A DNA stretch of 64,000 bases from Pollenia angustigena (lineage: Eukaryota; Arthropoda; Insecta; Diptera; Polleniidae). The stretch lies in assembly GCA_930367215.1 (NCBI GenBank), contig OV884060.1, positions 95,008,151 through 95,072,150 on the forward strand, read 5' to 3'. A program made the position numbers and the translations under genes. How positions within the stretch are numbered: the first letter of the stretch is position 1; every line of letters starts with the position of its first letter. The notes under the pieces were generated by a model. The model was not told the origin of the DNA. It did not search any database and was given only the letters and a program-made list of their open reading frames with translations. Below are positions 11,573-21,672 of the stretch, in pieces.

Positions 11573-12030
11573 AGTAGTATAAATATGGGGATTTTGTATA
11601 TAATTTCTCCTCCCTACGTGATTCCCATAAGGAGGAATTTTTAAATTTCAATTTCCTCCCTACGTGTTTGCCCATAAGGAGGAATTTTTTCTTCCCATAG
11701 GGAGGAATTTTTAAATTGAAATGTTACTTTAAACTTAGATATTCTAGATTAATTTTTCAACTTTTTTTTTTTTTTTTTTGCTCCAATGGATTTTTCCATA
11801 AGGAGGAATTTTAAATATAAACAAAATAAAAAAAAATGTTGAGTAATTTTAAATAAAAAAAGAGAATTATATAAAGTTGATTATATTTTCTTCAATGAAG
11901 AGAAATTTAAAAATGCGTACAAATAAATTGTTTGAGTATTTTAAAATAAGATAGAGTAATGTGTAAAATATTTAGAATATGCAGCACATGTAAGTATAGA
12001 GATTAACTCAATTTGAAATTTTGCCATTAA

Positions 12031-12038
12031 TATAAAAA
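12031..12038 (+). promoter_or_regulatory. TATA box upstream of the TIR-encoded gene
   Basis: TATAAAAA lies about 30 bases upstream of an initiator-like TCATTATT (about 12061) and 63 bases before the first ATG. The same arrangement is preserved in inverted form in the right TIR near 25080-25090. It is a plausible RNA polymerase II promoter; the start site itself is inferred. Confidence 0.5.
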
Positions 12039-12100
12039 GGCTTAGGGAGTGTATTCCACATCATTATTCTAATTGTCACTTTAAAGGAAACTTAATAAAA

Positions 12101-12471
12101 ATGGTAAGCATTTCGTACATAATAAAGGTATATTTAATTATTTATTATGTTTTTTTGTTTGTTTTCAGATGTATAAAAAAATTGTGAATATTGCCCAAGG
12201 TATTAAGCCTGAGTATATTAGAATAGATGATATACCTTTAAACCAATCTTTGAAAATTGTGAATTTTGAATGGAAAGAAACACAATATGGTATAAAAGTC
12301 ATTTCCAATTTAGACGACAATAAATGGTTTTATCTCCCCAATAGAATGATAAAATTTTTAAATAAGGAGGATCCATACTTAACTCAAATGAATGATCAAG
12401 TTTGGACAATTATTTACAAGGGGCGTCAATTACCAAATGGACCTGCAATATTCGATTTAAATTATACCTAA
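12101..12471 (+). CDS. Small spliced Polinton TIR gene of unknown function
   Basis: Exon 1 contributes only the ATG at 12101-12103. A 65-bp intron with GT...TTTTCAG borders (12104-12168) follows, then exon 2 runs 12169-12471, giving about 101 residues. The protein is hydrophilic with mixed charge, has FYLPNRMIKFLNKED in the middle and ends with a short GRQLPNGPAIF segment. Small proteins of this general type recur near Polinton ends, and a nucleic-acid-binding role is possible, but I do not recognise a defined domain. The mirrored copy in the right TIR is frameshifted, so this is the only intact one. Polyadenylation-like AATAAA/AATATAATAAAAG sequence follows within 60 bases of the stop. Confidence 0.6.
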
Positions 12472-12576
12472 ACTCTGAAAAAAATCCTTACAATAAAGAT
12501 AAATATAATAAAAGAAAAACAAGATTTTTTTTTAATTTTTATTCCTTTTATTTAAAATAATTTTACATATAAAAAT

Positions 12577-12822
12577 TTAAAATTTAATTTCCAAGAAATA
12601 AGAATCGTCGTCCTCCAAAAATTTTTTTATGAAGTCGGGAATCTCCTCCTTCGCGTTGTCGGGGATCTCTTCCTTTATGTTCATCTCTGCGGGATTTGGA
12701 TTTTGAAATTTGGATTTCTTAGCACTAAAATTATGCACTCGCATAAAGTGCCTTTTTTTGTTATATTTGTTTGCAAACGTTAAATGTTTGCAAAACTCGC
12801 AACTGATTTTAACGCTTTCCAT
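12577..12822 (-). CDS. Single C2H2 zinc-finger protein in the Polinton left TIR
   Basis: This is an 81-residue protein starting at the ATG at 12822. Residues 8-30 form a zinc finger, CEFCKHLTFANKYNKKRHFM followed by RVH, giving the C-X2-C...H-X4-H pattern. The C-terminal half is acidic with two EEIPD-like repeats and ends FLEDDDSYFLEIKF. It converges on the spliced gene to its left. The right TIR carries a nearly identical copy (24295-24540) differing at two residues. The single finger plus acidic tail suggests a small DNA- or RNA-binding regulator, an inference only; no known family is claimed. Confidence 0.7.
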   Translation of the reverse strand: MESVKISCEFCKHLTFANKYNKKRHFMRVHNFSAKKSKFQNPNPAEMNIKEEIPDNAKEEIPDFIKKFLEDDDSYFLEIKF

Positions 12823-13235
12823 TTTTTAATTAAATAAAAATATTAAAAAATCTTTTGAAAATACCTCGTAAAACATATATTTATTTACTTATAAACTTTT
12901 TTTATTTTGGTATACATATTTAAAGTTAATCAAAGCATATTTTGAAAACTGATCTATGATTATTGAACTTTTAAGAACATTCTGGTAAAAAGTAAATATA
13001 CTATTGTTATTGTGGAAATTAAGAGTCAATAAACTTTTCGTTATGCTAAAAAGTGCAATCGTATGCATTTTTAAAGTTTAAACATTAACCTTGAATGTTT
13101 GCTTCATATTAAATTATGAGTTAATAAACTTTTCATAAGTGAAAAAATGCAATCGTAGCAGTTTTTAAGTTTAAGAATTAACCTTGAAAGTTGGCTTCAA
13201 ATTAAGCCATGAATTAATGAACTTTTCAAACGTAT

Positions 13236-14250
13236 TTTATTTAATTACTAGCTGACCCGGTCTACGTTGCTGGCCCTAAGTAAACATTAGTTTTGTATTA
13301 CCACACGATTTAAATTGAGCATTTAACGAAATTTACGGCCTTTAAAATAAAAATCCATGGAATACCTATCATAAATTTTTTTTAAAAAATAACTTACATA
13401 TGCTGTGGATATGGGCTCAATCAAAAAAGAATAAGTTGGACCATGGCGATAATTTTAAAGAAAAAATCGTCCAAATCTGTCAAGCCGTTCTCAAATCATG
13501 CTCTTAATAGAAAAAGTGGGCGTAAAAGTAGGCGTGGTAATTTTTTCTTTCGATGAAAACGTAAAATAAATTAATACGAACAGTTAAAAGAAAAATTAGT
13601 CAAATCGATGGAGCAGTTTTTTGATTTTAGGTAAATCGAAAAAAGTGGGCGTAAAAGTGGGCGGGGCAAAATTTTCTTTCCGTAAAAACCTAAGTTAAAC
13701 CATGGCGATCATTTTGAAGAAAAAATCGTCTAAATCGGTCAAGTCGTTCTCCAGTTATGCGCTTAATAGAAAAAGTGGGCGTAAAAGTAGGCGTGGTAAA
13801 TTTTTCTATCGATGAAAACTTAAAATGGATTAATACGAACATTTGAAAGATAAATTAGTCAAATCAAAGTCGTCCAAATCGTTCAAGTCGTTCTCCAGTT
13901 ATGCGCTTAATAGAAAAAGTGGGCGTAAAAGTAGGCGTGGTAAATTTTTCTATCGATGAAAACTTAAAATGGATTAATACGAACATTTGAAAGATAAATT
14001 AGTCAAATCGATGGAGCAGTTTTTTGATTTTAGGTAAATCGAAAAAAGTGGGCGTAAAAGTGGGCGGGGCAAAATTTTCTTTACTTAAAACCCTAAGGTG
14101 GACCATGGCGATCATTTTAAAGAAAAAATCGTCCAAATCGGTCAAGCCGTTCTCAATTTATGCGCTTAATAGAAAAAGTGGGCGTAAAAGTAGGCGTGGT
14201 AAATTTTTCTATCGATGAAAACTTAAAATGGATTAATACGAAGATTTGAA
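13236..14250. repeat. Tandem array of a dispersed repeat inserted in the Polinton
   Basis: The block begins near TAGCTGACCCGGTCTACG, a phrase I associate with dispersed arthropod repeats. It contains six copies of AAAAAGTGGGCGTAAAAGT at about 13510, 13638, 13769, 13912, 14040 and 14171. Spacing is mostly 128-143 bp, so two half-units of about 130 bp form a dimer of about 260 bp. One half-unit carries GTCAAGCCGTTCTC-type sequence, the other GGAGCAGTTTTTTGATTTTA. Short frames through it (for example 14024-14218) are not genes. It sits exactly where the polymerase N-terminus is expected and meets that gene at about 14250. Confidence 0.75.
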
Positions 14251-17200
14251 AGATGTATTGAAGATTTTGATGTCATTTTCAATAACAAAATTGAAAAAGT
14301 GTTACAAAAAATGGAGGAGTTTCAAGAAAGGGATAGTGGTTGGACTCTTATTGAAATATTAAAAGTAGATGTCAATTTAAACAAGTACCAACCAATGAAA
14401 GGTTCAAGTTTCATACAACTTCCCAGAAAACTAATGTTAAAAAAAGCCTGCCTCAATATTAAAAACAGAGATGAGTTTTGTTTGAAATGGGCTGTTATAT
14501 CAGCAATAGCTGACTTAAGACAAAATAACGCCAATCTACCATTTATGTATAATGTTAAGATTGAGGAACAAATAATTGTCATAAATGGTTATACCTTAAA
14601 TTTTAAGGGATTAAGCTTCCCTCTAAAAATAAAAGACATAGCCATTTTTGAAGAAAACAACCCTCTGATAAGTATTAATGTTTTTGGATATGATGACGAA
14701 AAAGATTTAGTTGTTGGACCCTATTACAAAACTAAAGGGAAAAAATCCAAACACATTTCCCTTATGTTCCTACAGAAGAAAAATGGAGTTAATTCCCACT
14801 TTATGTGGATAAAAAATATTTCAAGGTAAGTTTATAATTGACAACCGTTATAATTTTGTGTTATTAAAATGTTATCTTTATTTTTCTTTTTGCAGATTAA
14901 TCAGATTGCAAACAACGAAGCATAAAGGCAAAATTTTTGTATGCGATGACTGTCTGCAGCATTTTTACCAAAAGGATAAATTAAATAATCACCAACAACA
15001 CTGTAACAGAAAAATCGCCTATGCTCCAAAGGAAAGTGAGTCAACATTAAAATTTAAGAATTTCAATAACTCCATTGAAGTTCCATTTGTGATATATGCT
15101 GATTCGGAATGCATTTTTGAAAACATTCAAACGTGCATTCCGAAAGGGGATACTTCATCAACAACTTTGATTGATAAGCATATCCCCTATGCATTTTCAT
15201 ATTTCATTAAGTGTAATTTCAATGATAATTTAAATAGATTAAGAATATTTAAAGGGCTTGATTCTTTATAGAAAATTTAGTACTAGATATAAAATATTTA
15301 AATGATAATTTTCTCACTAAAATTGTCCCAATGACACCCTTAACCGAACAGGAAAATTTAAATTTTGAAAACAATAATGTTTGTCATATTTGCTCTCAAG
15401 CTATTACAAATGACATTAAAGTAAAAGATCATTGTCATTTAAGTGGAAAGTATAGAGGACCAGCTCATAACTATTGCAATATTAATTATAAAATACCAAA
15501 ATTTTTCCCTGTAATTTTTCATAATTTTTCGGCCTATGACTGTCATTTATTTATTAAGCAGCTAAACAATATTGATGATGGTCCTATAAATATTATTCCA
15601 CTTAATAAGGAGCTATATATATCACTGTCTAAGTCTATAAAAGGCGATATCACTGATAATATTGAAATACGATTTTTAGACTCCTATAGATTTATGCCCT
15701 CAAGCTTAGACAATCTCGTTAAGAATTTAACTAAACATGAATTGAAAATAGTGAAATCATTTTGTGTAGATGATGAAACTAAGTTTAATTTACTTGTAAG
15801 AAAAGGAGTTTTTCCATATAATTATTTGAATTCTGTTGCGAAACTTACAGAAAAACATTTGCCAAGCAAAGAAGATTTCTTTAATAAGTTAAATAATACA
15901 CATTGTTCTGAAGAAGACTTCATGCATGCTAAAATGGTTTGGAGCACATTTCAATGTGAAACTTTGGAAGACTATTTAATGTTATACCTTAAAACTGATG
16001 TTTTATTGTTAGCAGATGTATTTGAGAATTTTAGGATTGTTTGTAAAGATATTTATAATTTAGACCCATGTCATTATTTCACAGCTCCAGGATTGTAATG
16101 GGATGCTATGCTTAAATTAACAAATATTAAATTAGATTTGCTTACTGATCTAGAAATGATCTCCTTTCTTCAAAAGGGTATTAGAGGAGGAATAGTTCAA
16201 TGCTCTCAAAGGCATTCTATTGCTAACAAAAAATATTTGCCAGATTATGATCAAAGCCTACCTTCTAAATACTTAATGTATTTAGACGCAAATAATTTAT
16301 ATGGTTGGGCAATGTCTGAAGCTCTACCAGAAGGTAATTTTGAGTGGGTAAGAAACATTGATAATTTTTCTTTAGACTCAATACCAAATGATTCCCATGT
16401 TGTATATATTTTAGAAGTTGATTTAGTATATCCAACAGAAATCCATGATACTCACAATAATTTACCTTTTTGTAGTGAAAACAAAACTCCACCAGATTCT
16501 AAAGAAAAAAAGTTACTTGTTGATTTAAATAACAAATCTGAATATGTAATTTATTATAAAAACTTACAGCAATGTTTAAAACATGGTTTGAAGCTAACTA
16601 AAATTCATAGAATATTAAAATTTAAACAGTCTTATTGGTTAAAAAAATATATTTCACTAAATAATTTTAATAGAACTAACGCAAAAAACACTTTTGAGAA
16701 AAATTTCTTCAAATTATTAAACAATGCAGTATATGGAAAAACAATGGAAAACGTTGATAAACGCAAAAATATTAAAATAGTTAATAATTGGGAAAATGTT
16801 GGTAAGAGACTTGGAGCTCGTTCTCTTATCGCTAAATCAGAATTTCATTCTCTAAGTATATTTGAAGAAAACATGGTAGCAGTTGAACTAAATAAATCTT
16901 TTTCATTTTACAATAAACCTATTTACTTAGGTTTTACAATCTTAGAACTTTCGAAATGGAAAATGTATGATTTTCATTACGATTACATATTACCAAAATA
17001 TAAAACTAAAGTAGAATTAAATTATATGGACACAGATTCATTTATTTATACATTTGAAACGAATGACTTCTATAAAGATATAATTAACGACATTGATTTA
17101 AAGTTTGATACATCAGAGTATGAAACAAATAATAAATTTGGAATACCAAAAAAAAAAAATAAAAAAGTCTTAGGGATGATGAAAGACGAAAATAATGGAA

Positions 17201-17629
17201 TTATTATGAAAGAATTTGTAGGCTTGAGAGCAAAAATGTATGCCTTTAAAACAGCAGATATGCAGGAAATTAAAAAGGCTAAGGTTGTCAAGAGTAGCAT
17301 ATGTAACAGTTTAAGTCTATCTGATTTTAAAAACTGTTTATTTAACAAACAAATTTATTATGGAAATATGTATATTTTTTTAGTCAAAACTACATGTGTT
17401 ATATACCTCCTTAATTAATAAAATATCATTAAGTTATTTAGATAATAAGAGATATATTTGTGATAATAATGTTAATACTCCTGCTTGGGGTCACTACAAG
17501 CAACAATTTTTAAAATTTGATGAAGATGATGACTACCTAATGAAAGTAGACGTAGATTTAATTAATTATAAAGATCAGTTTCAAAAAGATAATGATGATG
17601 ATGAATATTTAATGGAAATTGAATACTAA
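14251..17629 (+). pseudogene. polB: Protein-primed family B DNA polymerase of the Polinton (broken)
   Basis: This would replicate the element from its protein-primed ends. In order: an N-terminal segment with QERDSGWTL (about 14314-14343), a 70-bp intron (14826-14895, GTAAGT...TTGCAG), a CDDC...H finger, exonuclease motifs YADSEC, FHNFSAYD and YLKTDVLLLADVFE, then polymerase motif A (LDANNLYGW, about 16280), NAVYGK and motif C (YMDTDSF, about 17026). The C-terminus NTPAWGHY near 17490 is typical of the family. Breaks are a frameshift near 15260, an in-frame TAA at 16096-16098, and a frameshift plus stop in the T-run near 17375. The N-terminus is missing, replaced by the repeat array. The frame upstream of the first ATG is still open to about 14250, so the original start lay further left. 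Confidence 0.9.
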
Positions 17630-17720
17630 AGAAACATTTTTTCATGTAAATATTATTTAAAATTAAAAATAAATCATTTTTATATACATATATTATAAAC
17701 AAAAAAAGAGTTTTATTTCT

Positions 17721-18323
17721 TTAAATATTTTGCCATAATACATTTTCATTATCGTAATCTAATTTCTTTCGATTTCTTGTAACACGAGGAGAATATTGAT
17801 AAGGGAAAGTTGATTGTTTCATATTTGAATAGTTATCAGTTTTGGATAATATTCTAATTTTTGGAGTTCCTTTTTCCGAAAAGCTTTTAAGACGCTTAGC
17901 TACGGAAGATGCAGAAGAAGGATTAAATTTTTGTATTGTTGTATCCATATCGTTCTGGTCATCATTATTTGTGTAAATATCTTCAGGCAAATTCAAATCT
18001 GTTTGCAGTGCTAACTACTCGACTGAGGTGTAATTGTTTGCGTTTCAATATGCTTTTTATATACCTTTTTCGTTTGAGTTTCATAATCGCGCAAATTATG
18101 CATTGTTGATATTTTATTCTGATTAGATGATCGTTGGGATCCAATTAAATATTTAGCAAGTTCTTGTTTAATATAATACCATTGGTTTATATCCTTCAGT
18201 GTATGTGAACCATATATTGGCAAGAGTTTCCGATGTAAAAAAATCTGAGTCAGAATGTTTAACTTTAAATTTTTCGTAAGTTGATGGATGTAGAACTATA
18301 AGTTTTGATAATTTATTTGACAT
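17721..18323 (-). pseudogene. Unassigned Polinton gene (fragmented)
   Basis: Read downwards, an ATG at about 18323 opens MSNKLSKLIVLHPSTYEKF. The frame shifts within the seven-A run at 18237-18243 into the segment ending at 18011 (KDINQWYYIKQELAKYL, TQTKKVYKKHIETQTITPQ). A further stop/frame change leads into 17996-17721 (EDIYTNNDDQN, SASSVAKRLKSF). It is hydrophilic, Ser/Thr/Asn-rich and lacks recognisable catalytic motifs. It overlaps the 3' end of the small gene above by about 10 bases and belongs to the minus-strand block with the ATPase. Other Polintons often carry an uncharacterised gene here, so a structural or packaging role is possible but unproven. Confidence 0.5.
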
Positions 18324-18657
18324 TTTCTAAAATTTTTCCAATGACTCCACTTAATATTGATGTAATAATAATGGGTAAAAATCCTCCCTTTTGAATAAGA
18401 TGTTTCCTCTTTTGACGCATAGAGGTTTGTGATGAGCAAACTTTCCTCAAAGTATTTTTATATGGTTTTAGTTTTTCAAACACATTTTTGTTTATTTTAT
18501 GATTTCTGTTTATAATATTTAAAATAATTTCATTTAAAGTTTTGATAACAACATTGTCAACATTTTTCAAAATTGCATTTCGTAGTTTGTGATCCGCTTT
18601 TTTAAGAACATAGAGAATATGTTTGTTCTCCTTCAGTAACTTTAGATTTGAAGTCAT
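18313..18657 (-). CDS. Small basic protein with hydrophobic C-terminus, putative capsid-associated
   Basis: 114 residues. The N-terminal three quarters are Lys/Asn/Leu-rich and helical in character (KENKHILYVLKKADHKLRN). A KRKHLIQKGGFLP junction then leads to a hydrophobic tail (IIITSILSGVIGKIL). Small proteins with a basic body and a GGFLP-plus-hydrophobic tail are commonly found next to the packaging ATPase in Maverick/adintovirus-like genomes, and are suspected analogues of adenoviral core or membrane-active peptides; that equivalence is inference. Its ATG overlaps the ATPase stop in an ATGA arrangement at 18654-18657, so the two were probably made from one transcript. Confidence 0.55.
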   Translation of the reverse strand: MTSNLKLLKENKHILYVLKKADHKLRNAILKNVDNVVIKTLNEIILNIINRNHKINKNVFEKLKPYKNTLRKVCSSQTSMRQKRKHLIQKGGFLPIIITSILSGVIGKILENVK

Positions 18658-19271
18658 TGTTTATATTTGCATATATGTATATAGTAATCTGTATTAAAAA
18701 TATTTGATCTAAATCTTAAAGCGTTTGGTATTTCTTGAGTAAGATCAACTATTAAATAACCATGAGCCTGTTCTGTACAATGATTATATACATCTACTAA
18801 AGATTTTGAGTTTTCTGGATATACTTGACGAGCTAGATGTTGGAATTGTGTCTTATCTCTTGGCTTTTTAAACATAACTATATATTTGGAGTTTAATGAT
18901 ATATCTCGCGAATAAGACCCTTTATGAAAAATATTTTGTGTAACTAAAATTACGCTTAAGTTTCTATGATGAGATCCTTTTGTAAATAGTTCACAAACTT
19001 TCTTATTTGATGATTCAAGCATTAAATCATCCAATATTATTAAAGTAGATTCTTCGTCATTCGTATTAAAAGACTCTGGAATTCCTTTAACAAACTCTAC
19101 ATTTTCTATATTTGGAAGTGCATTTATTTCAGAATAACACCATATGATTCGGTCTATATCTTTAGATATTATATTTTGATTTTTTATAATATTTTTAATA
19201 AAAGTAGATTTCCCACAGCCTGAGGGACCACAAACCATCATTGTAAATGGATATATAAACTGATGAAACAT
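18654..19271 (-). CDS. A32-like (FtsK/HerA-type) packaging ATPase of the Polinton
   Basis: 205 residues, open throughout. Walker A GPSGCGKST is at residues 15-23, Walker B LIILDDLM at 77-84, and a sensor-like LSVILVTQN follows at about 109-117. Length and motifs fit the poxvirus A32-type ATPases of Polintons, which translocate the DNA genome into preformed capsids. The start at 19271 is the only ATG before the Walker motif. It diverges from the integrase gene, leaving only about 60 bases between them (19272-19330), which must hold both promoters. The minus-strand order is ATPase, small basic protein, unassigned gene. Confidence 0.9.
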   Translation of the reverse strand: MFHQFIYPFTMMVCGPSGCGKSTFIKNIIKNQNIISKDIDRIIWCYSEINALPNIENVEFVKGIPESFNTNDEESTLIILDDLMLESSNKKVCELFTKGSHHRNLSVILVTQNIFHKGSYSRDISLNSKYIVMFKKPRDKTQFQHLARQVYPENSKSLVDVYNHCTEQAHGYLIVDLTQEIPNALRFRSNIFNTDYYIHICKYKQ

Positions 19272-19330
19272 GTTTGCACTCTTAAAAGCTATTTGTTAAT
19301 GAATTAAAAAGGAAGAATATTTTAATTAAT

Positions 19331-20221
19331 ATGAGTAGAAAAAATCTTATTGACGAAATTCATAGTCAAGCTAGAAAAAACTTTAAGCGACGTAGGTTTA
19401 TTCAAAAGGGAATTTTAGATACTTGGCAAATAGATTTGGTGGAGATGTTACCATATGCAAAATTTAATAAAGGTTTCAAGTATATGCTTACTGTAATTGA
19501 TGTTTTTTCAAAGTATGCCTACGCTGTGCCATTAAAAACTAAAACAGGATTTAAGGTTTCAAATTCATTTAAAAGTATTGTAAATTTAAACAGTAACAAA
19601 GCTCCTGAAAACCTGTATTCAGACCAAGGAAAAGAATTTTATAACACATATTTCAAAACTCTAATGAAATAGCTAAATATTAATCATTACCATACCTATT
19701 CAAATTTAAAAGCGTCAATAGTTGAACGATTTAATAGAACTTTAAAAAATAAAATGTGGAAACAATTTAGTATGCAAGGAAATTATAACTGGATAGATGT
19801 ATTAGATAAACTGTTGAAAGAATATAATTCATCTTATCATCGGAGTATAAAGATGAAACCTAATTCAGTCAACAAGCGAAATTTAAAAGTTTTTAAAAGC
19901 GGAAAATTCAATATAAACGATTTTGTTCGCATAAGCAAATATAAAAATGTTTTTGAAAAGGGGTATACACCAAATTGGTCTACAGAAGTTTTTAAAGTTA
20001 ATAAAATAAATGCAACAAACCCTGTCACATACCAGCTAAAAGATTTTAATGGACATTTAATTAAAGGTGGATTTTATCAAGAGGAGTTATTAAAAACTAA
20101 AGTTCCTAACATCTTTTTAGTTGAAAAAGTTTTAAAACCTAGAGGCGAAAAACTATTTGTAAAATGGTTGGGTTTCGGAAAAGAATATAATTCATGGATT
20201 AATCAAACAGATTTTAGTTGA
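19331..20221 (+). pseudogene. INT: Retrovirus-type integrase with C-terminal chromodomain (one nonsense codon)
   Basis: This is the DDE integrase that would insert the element into the host chromosome. The catalytic residues are D35 (WQIDLVEM), D98 (LYSDQGKEF) and E132 (ASIVERFNRTLK). An in-frame TAG at 19670-19672 (codon 114) cuts the core between the second and third catalytic residues, but the frame continues unbroken to 20221. A chromodomain-like segment closes the protein (FLVEKVLKPRGEKLFVKWLG, about 20115-20175), as in many Polinton integrases, and probably steers insertion to chromatin marks. No N-terminal HHCC finger is visible; the R-rich NFKRRRF stretch is usual for the family. Confidence 0.9.
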
Positions 20222-20283
20222 TAAACTAAATTTTTCATATGTGTATAACACACAACTTATAATATTTAACATTTCTAATAAAT

Positions 20284-21195
20284 ATGGCATCAAGCACAGA
20301 GGAAAATAGTATTTATGTTACTTTATTAAGTAATGATTCAGTAAATTTATATAAAAACACCTCTAGTACTTTCACAAATTTATTAAAGCAATGTCTTAGC
20401 ATGAGTGACCAGCGGGAAGTCGGATTATCAGATATATCCTTCTCGATAGCGAATAAACAACTAAATATGAATCAAAATATACTTAAACGTAAAAAACGCA
20501 ACATTTCAAATTTAAATAATCAATCTGTAAAAACATTAAAAATTGACTCTAATAATGAATACGATGAAATAAAAACAAAATTTAAAGAACTTATGGAAAC
20601 ATCTGACGCGCTGAAACTAAAAAATATAAATAAAACTTCAAAATTTTTAAATACATTAAACATTGATAAGCACCAATCTAATATACCTATGAGAGAAAAA
20701 AACACTCGTAACGTAAATACAAAAAGCTCAGAACCATCAAATAATGAAAAAGATCCAATTTAATCATCAAGAGAAAAAGATACTCGTAGCGTAAATATAG
20801 AAAGTCCAGAATCATCAAATAATGAAAAAGAACCCATTTTATCATCAACAAATTATATTTTGGAAAAATCTTTGAACAAATTCTCTGACAACATAAATCA
20901 GTTTATTAATAAATTTGAATCGTCTGATATAAGTGAAAACATATTTATTTATACTGATATAATAAAACCTCGGAATGTTGGTAGTAAAAAAATTAAATGT
21001 TTAAAAATATTTTCAGTAGCAACATTAAAGAACTATATTCATTTCAATAGAATTGAATATTTTCCTCTTGAAGTCTATAATATAAATGATATTTCCATAA
21101 TGATTCGAAATGATGAAGGAGAAGAGATAAGCTTTAATAAATTAGTTCCCGTCTATTGTACTCTACACTTTAAAAAAAAAGTGTATATAAAATAG
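20284..21195 (+). pseudogene. Penton-like minor capsid protein of the Polinton (one nonsense codon)
   Basis: About 303 codons. The N-terminus (SIYVTLLSNDSVNLYKNTSS followed by TFTNLL and REVGLSDISF) matches the opening of Polinton single jelly-roll minor capsid proteins. An in-frame TAA at 20761-20763 interrupts a Ser/Asn/Lys-rich middle that contains two similar REKxTRxVNxxS repeats flanking the stop (about 20692-20720 and 20770-20800). The frame then continues in phase to 21195, ending with a beta-rich segment (VPVYCTLHFKKKV). The repeated, low-complexity middle is unusual and may be an internal duplication. It lies between the integrase and the next structural gene on the same strand. Confidence 0.7.
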
Positions 21196-21234
21196 GTGTG
21201 TAACCAAACAAAATTAATCATTTTTATTACAACC

Positions 21235-21672
21235 ATGGATATGATTTATACAAGTTATTATAATAATCAGTCTGGAGAAAATATACAAAATATTGGTGAA
21301 ATATATCACGCACCAAGAATTTTACAATACGGTCGTGGTATTGGATCCATATTTTCGGCTGTATTTTCACATTTAAAACCCTTATTTAAAACGGGGATGA
21401 ATATATTAAAGAATAAATCATTAGATATTGAAAAGGAAATTTTAGAAGAAATTGGAACAAAGCCAATAAAAGAAATCTTACTAAACAAAGGAAAAAAGGT
21501 CATACAAAATATAAAAGAAGCTACTATTGATAAAATGAAAACAATGCAGAAAGGTAAAGGTCGACGTATTAAACTTAAACGTTTAAAGCAAAAGCAACAT
21601 ATTAAATCAAAACGTTGTAGAGGAAAGAACTTTAAGGATATTTTTGGAAATTGGAAATGTCAGGATTTATAG
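21235..21672 (+). CDS. Putative pVI-like minor structural protein
   Basis: About 145 residues from the ATG at 21235 (MDMIYTSYYNNQ), preferred over an upstream GTG. A GRGIGSIFSAVFSHLKPLFK amphipathic/glycine-rich segment at about residues 34-55 is followed by Lys-rich helices and a strongly basic tail (GKGRRIKLKRLKQKQ). Proteins with this RGIGSxF...PLxK pattern precede the major capsid gene in Mavericks and adintovirus-like genomes and are thought to be counterparts of adenoviral internal membrane-active proteins; I infer the same here. It overlaps the capsid gene by 16 bases, so the two are likely co-expressed. The frame is intact. Confidence 0.6.
   Translation: MDMIYTSYYNNQSGENIQNIGEIYHAPRILQYGRGIGSIFSAVFSHLKPLFKTGMNILKNKSLDIEKEILEEIGTKPIKEILLNKGKKVIQNIKEATIDKMKTMQKGKGRRIKLKRLKQKQHIKSKRCRGKNFKDIFGNWKCQDL

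Larger units (their letters stand above)
11652..13235 (+). repeat. Polinton left terminal inverted repeat
   Basis: About 1,584 bp, matching 23884-25468 inverted with only scattered differences. It contains a complete spliced small gene (12101-12471) and a zinc-finger gene on the opposite strand (12577-12822). Long, gene-bearing TIRs mean these two genes are present in two copies per element. Confidence 0.85.

Noticed and set aside
14024..14218. A 64-codon plus-strand frame
   Set aside because: It lies wholly within the tandem repeat array and merely repeats the array unit.
21196..21234. Upstream GTG start for the pVI-like protein
   Set aside because: Non-ATG start in a eukaryotic context; the ATG at 21235 is better placed and the extra residues are hydrophobic and unlike the family.
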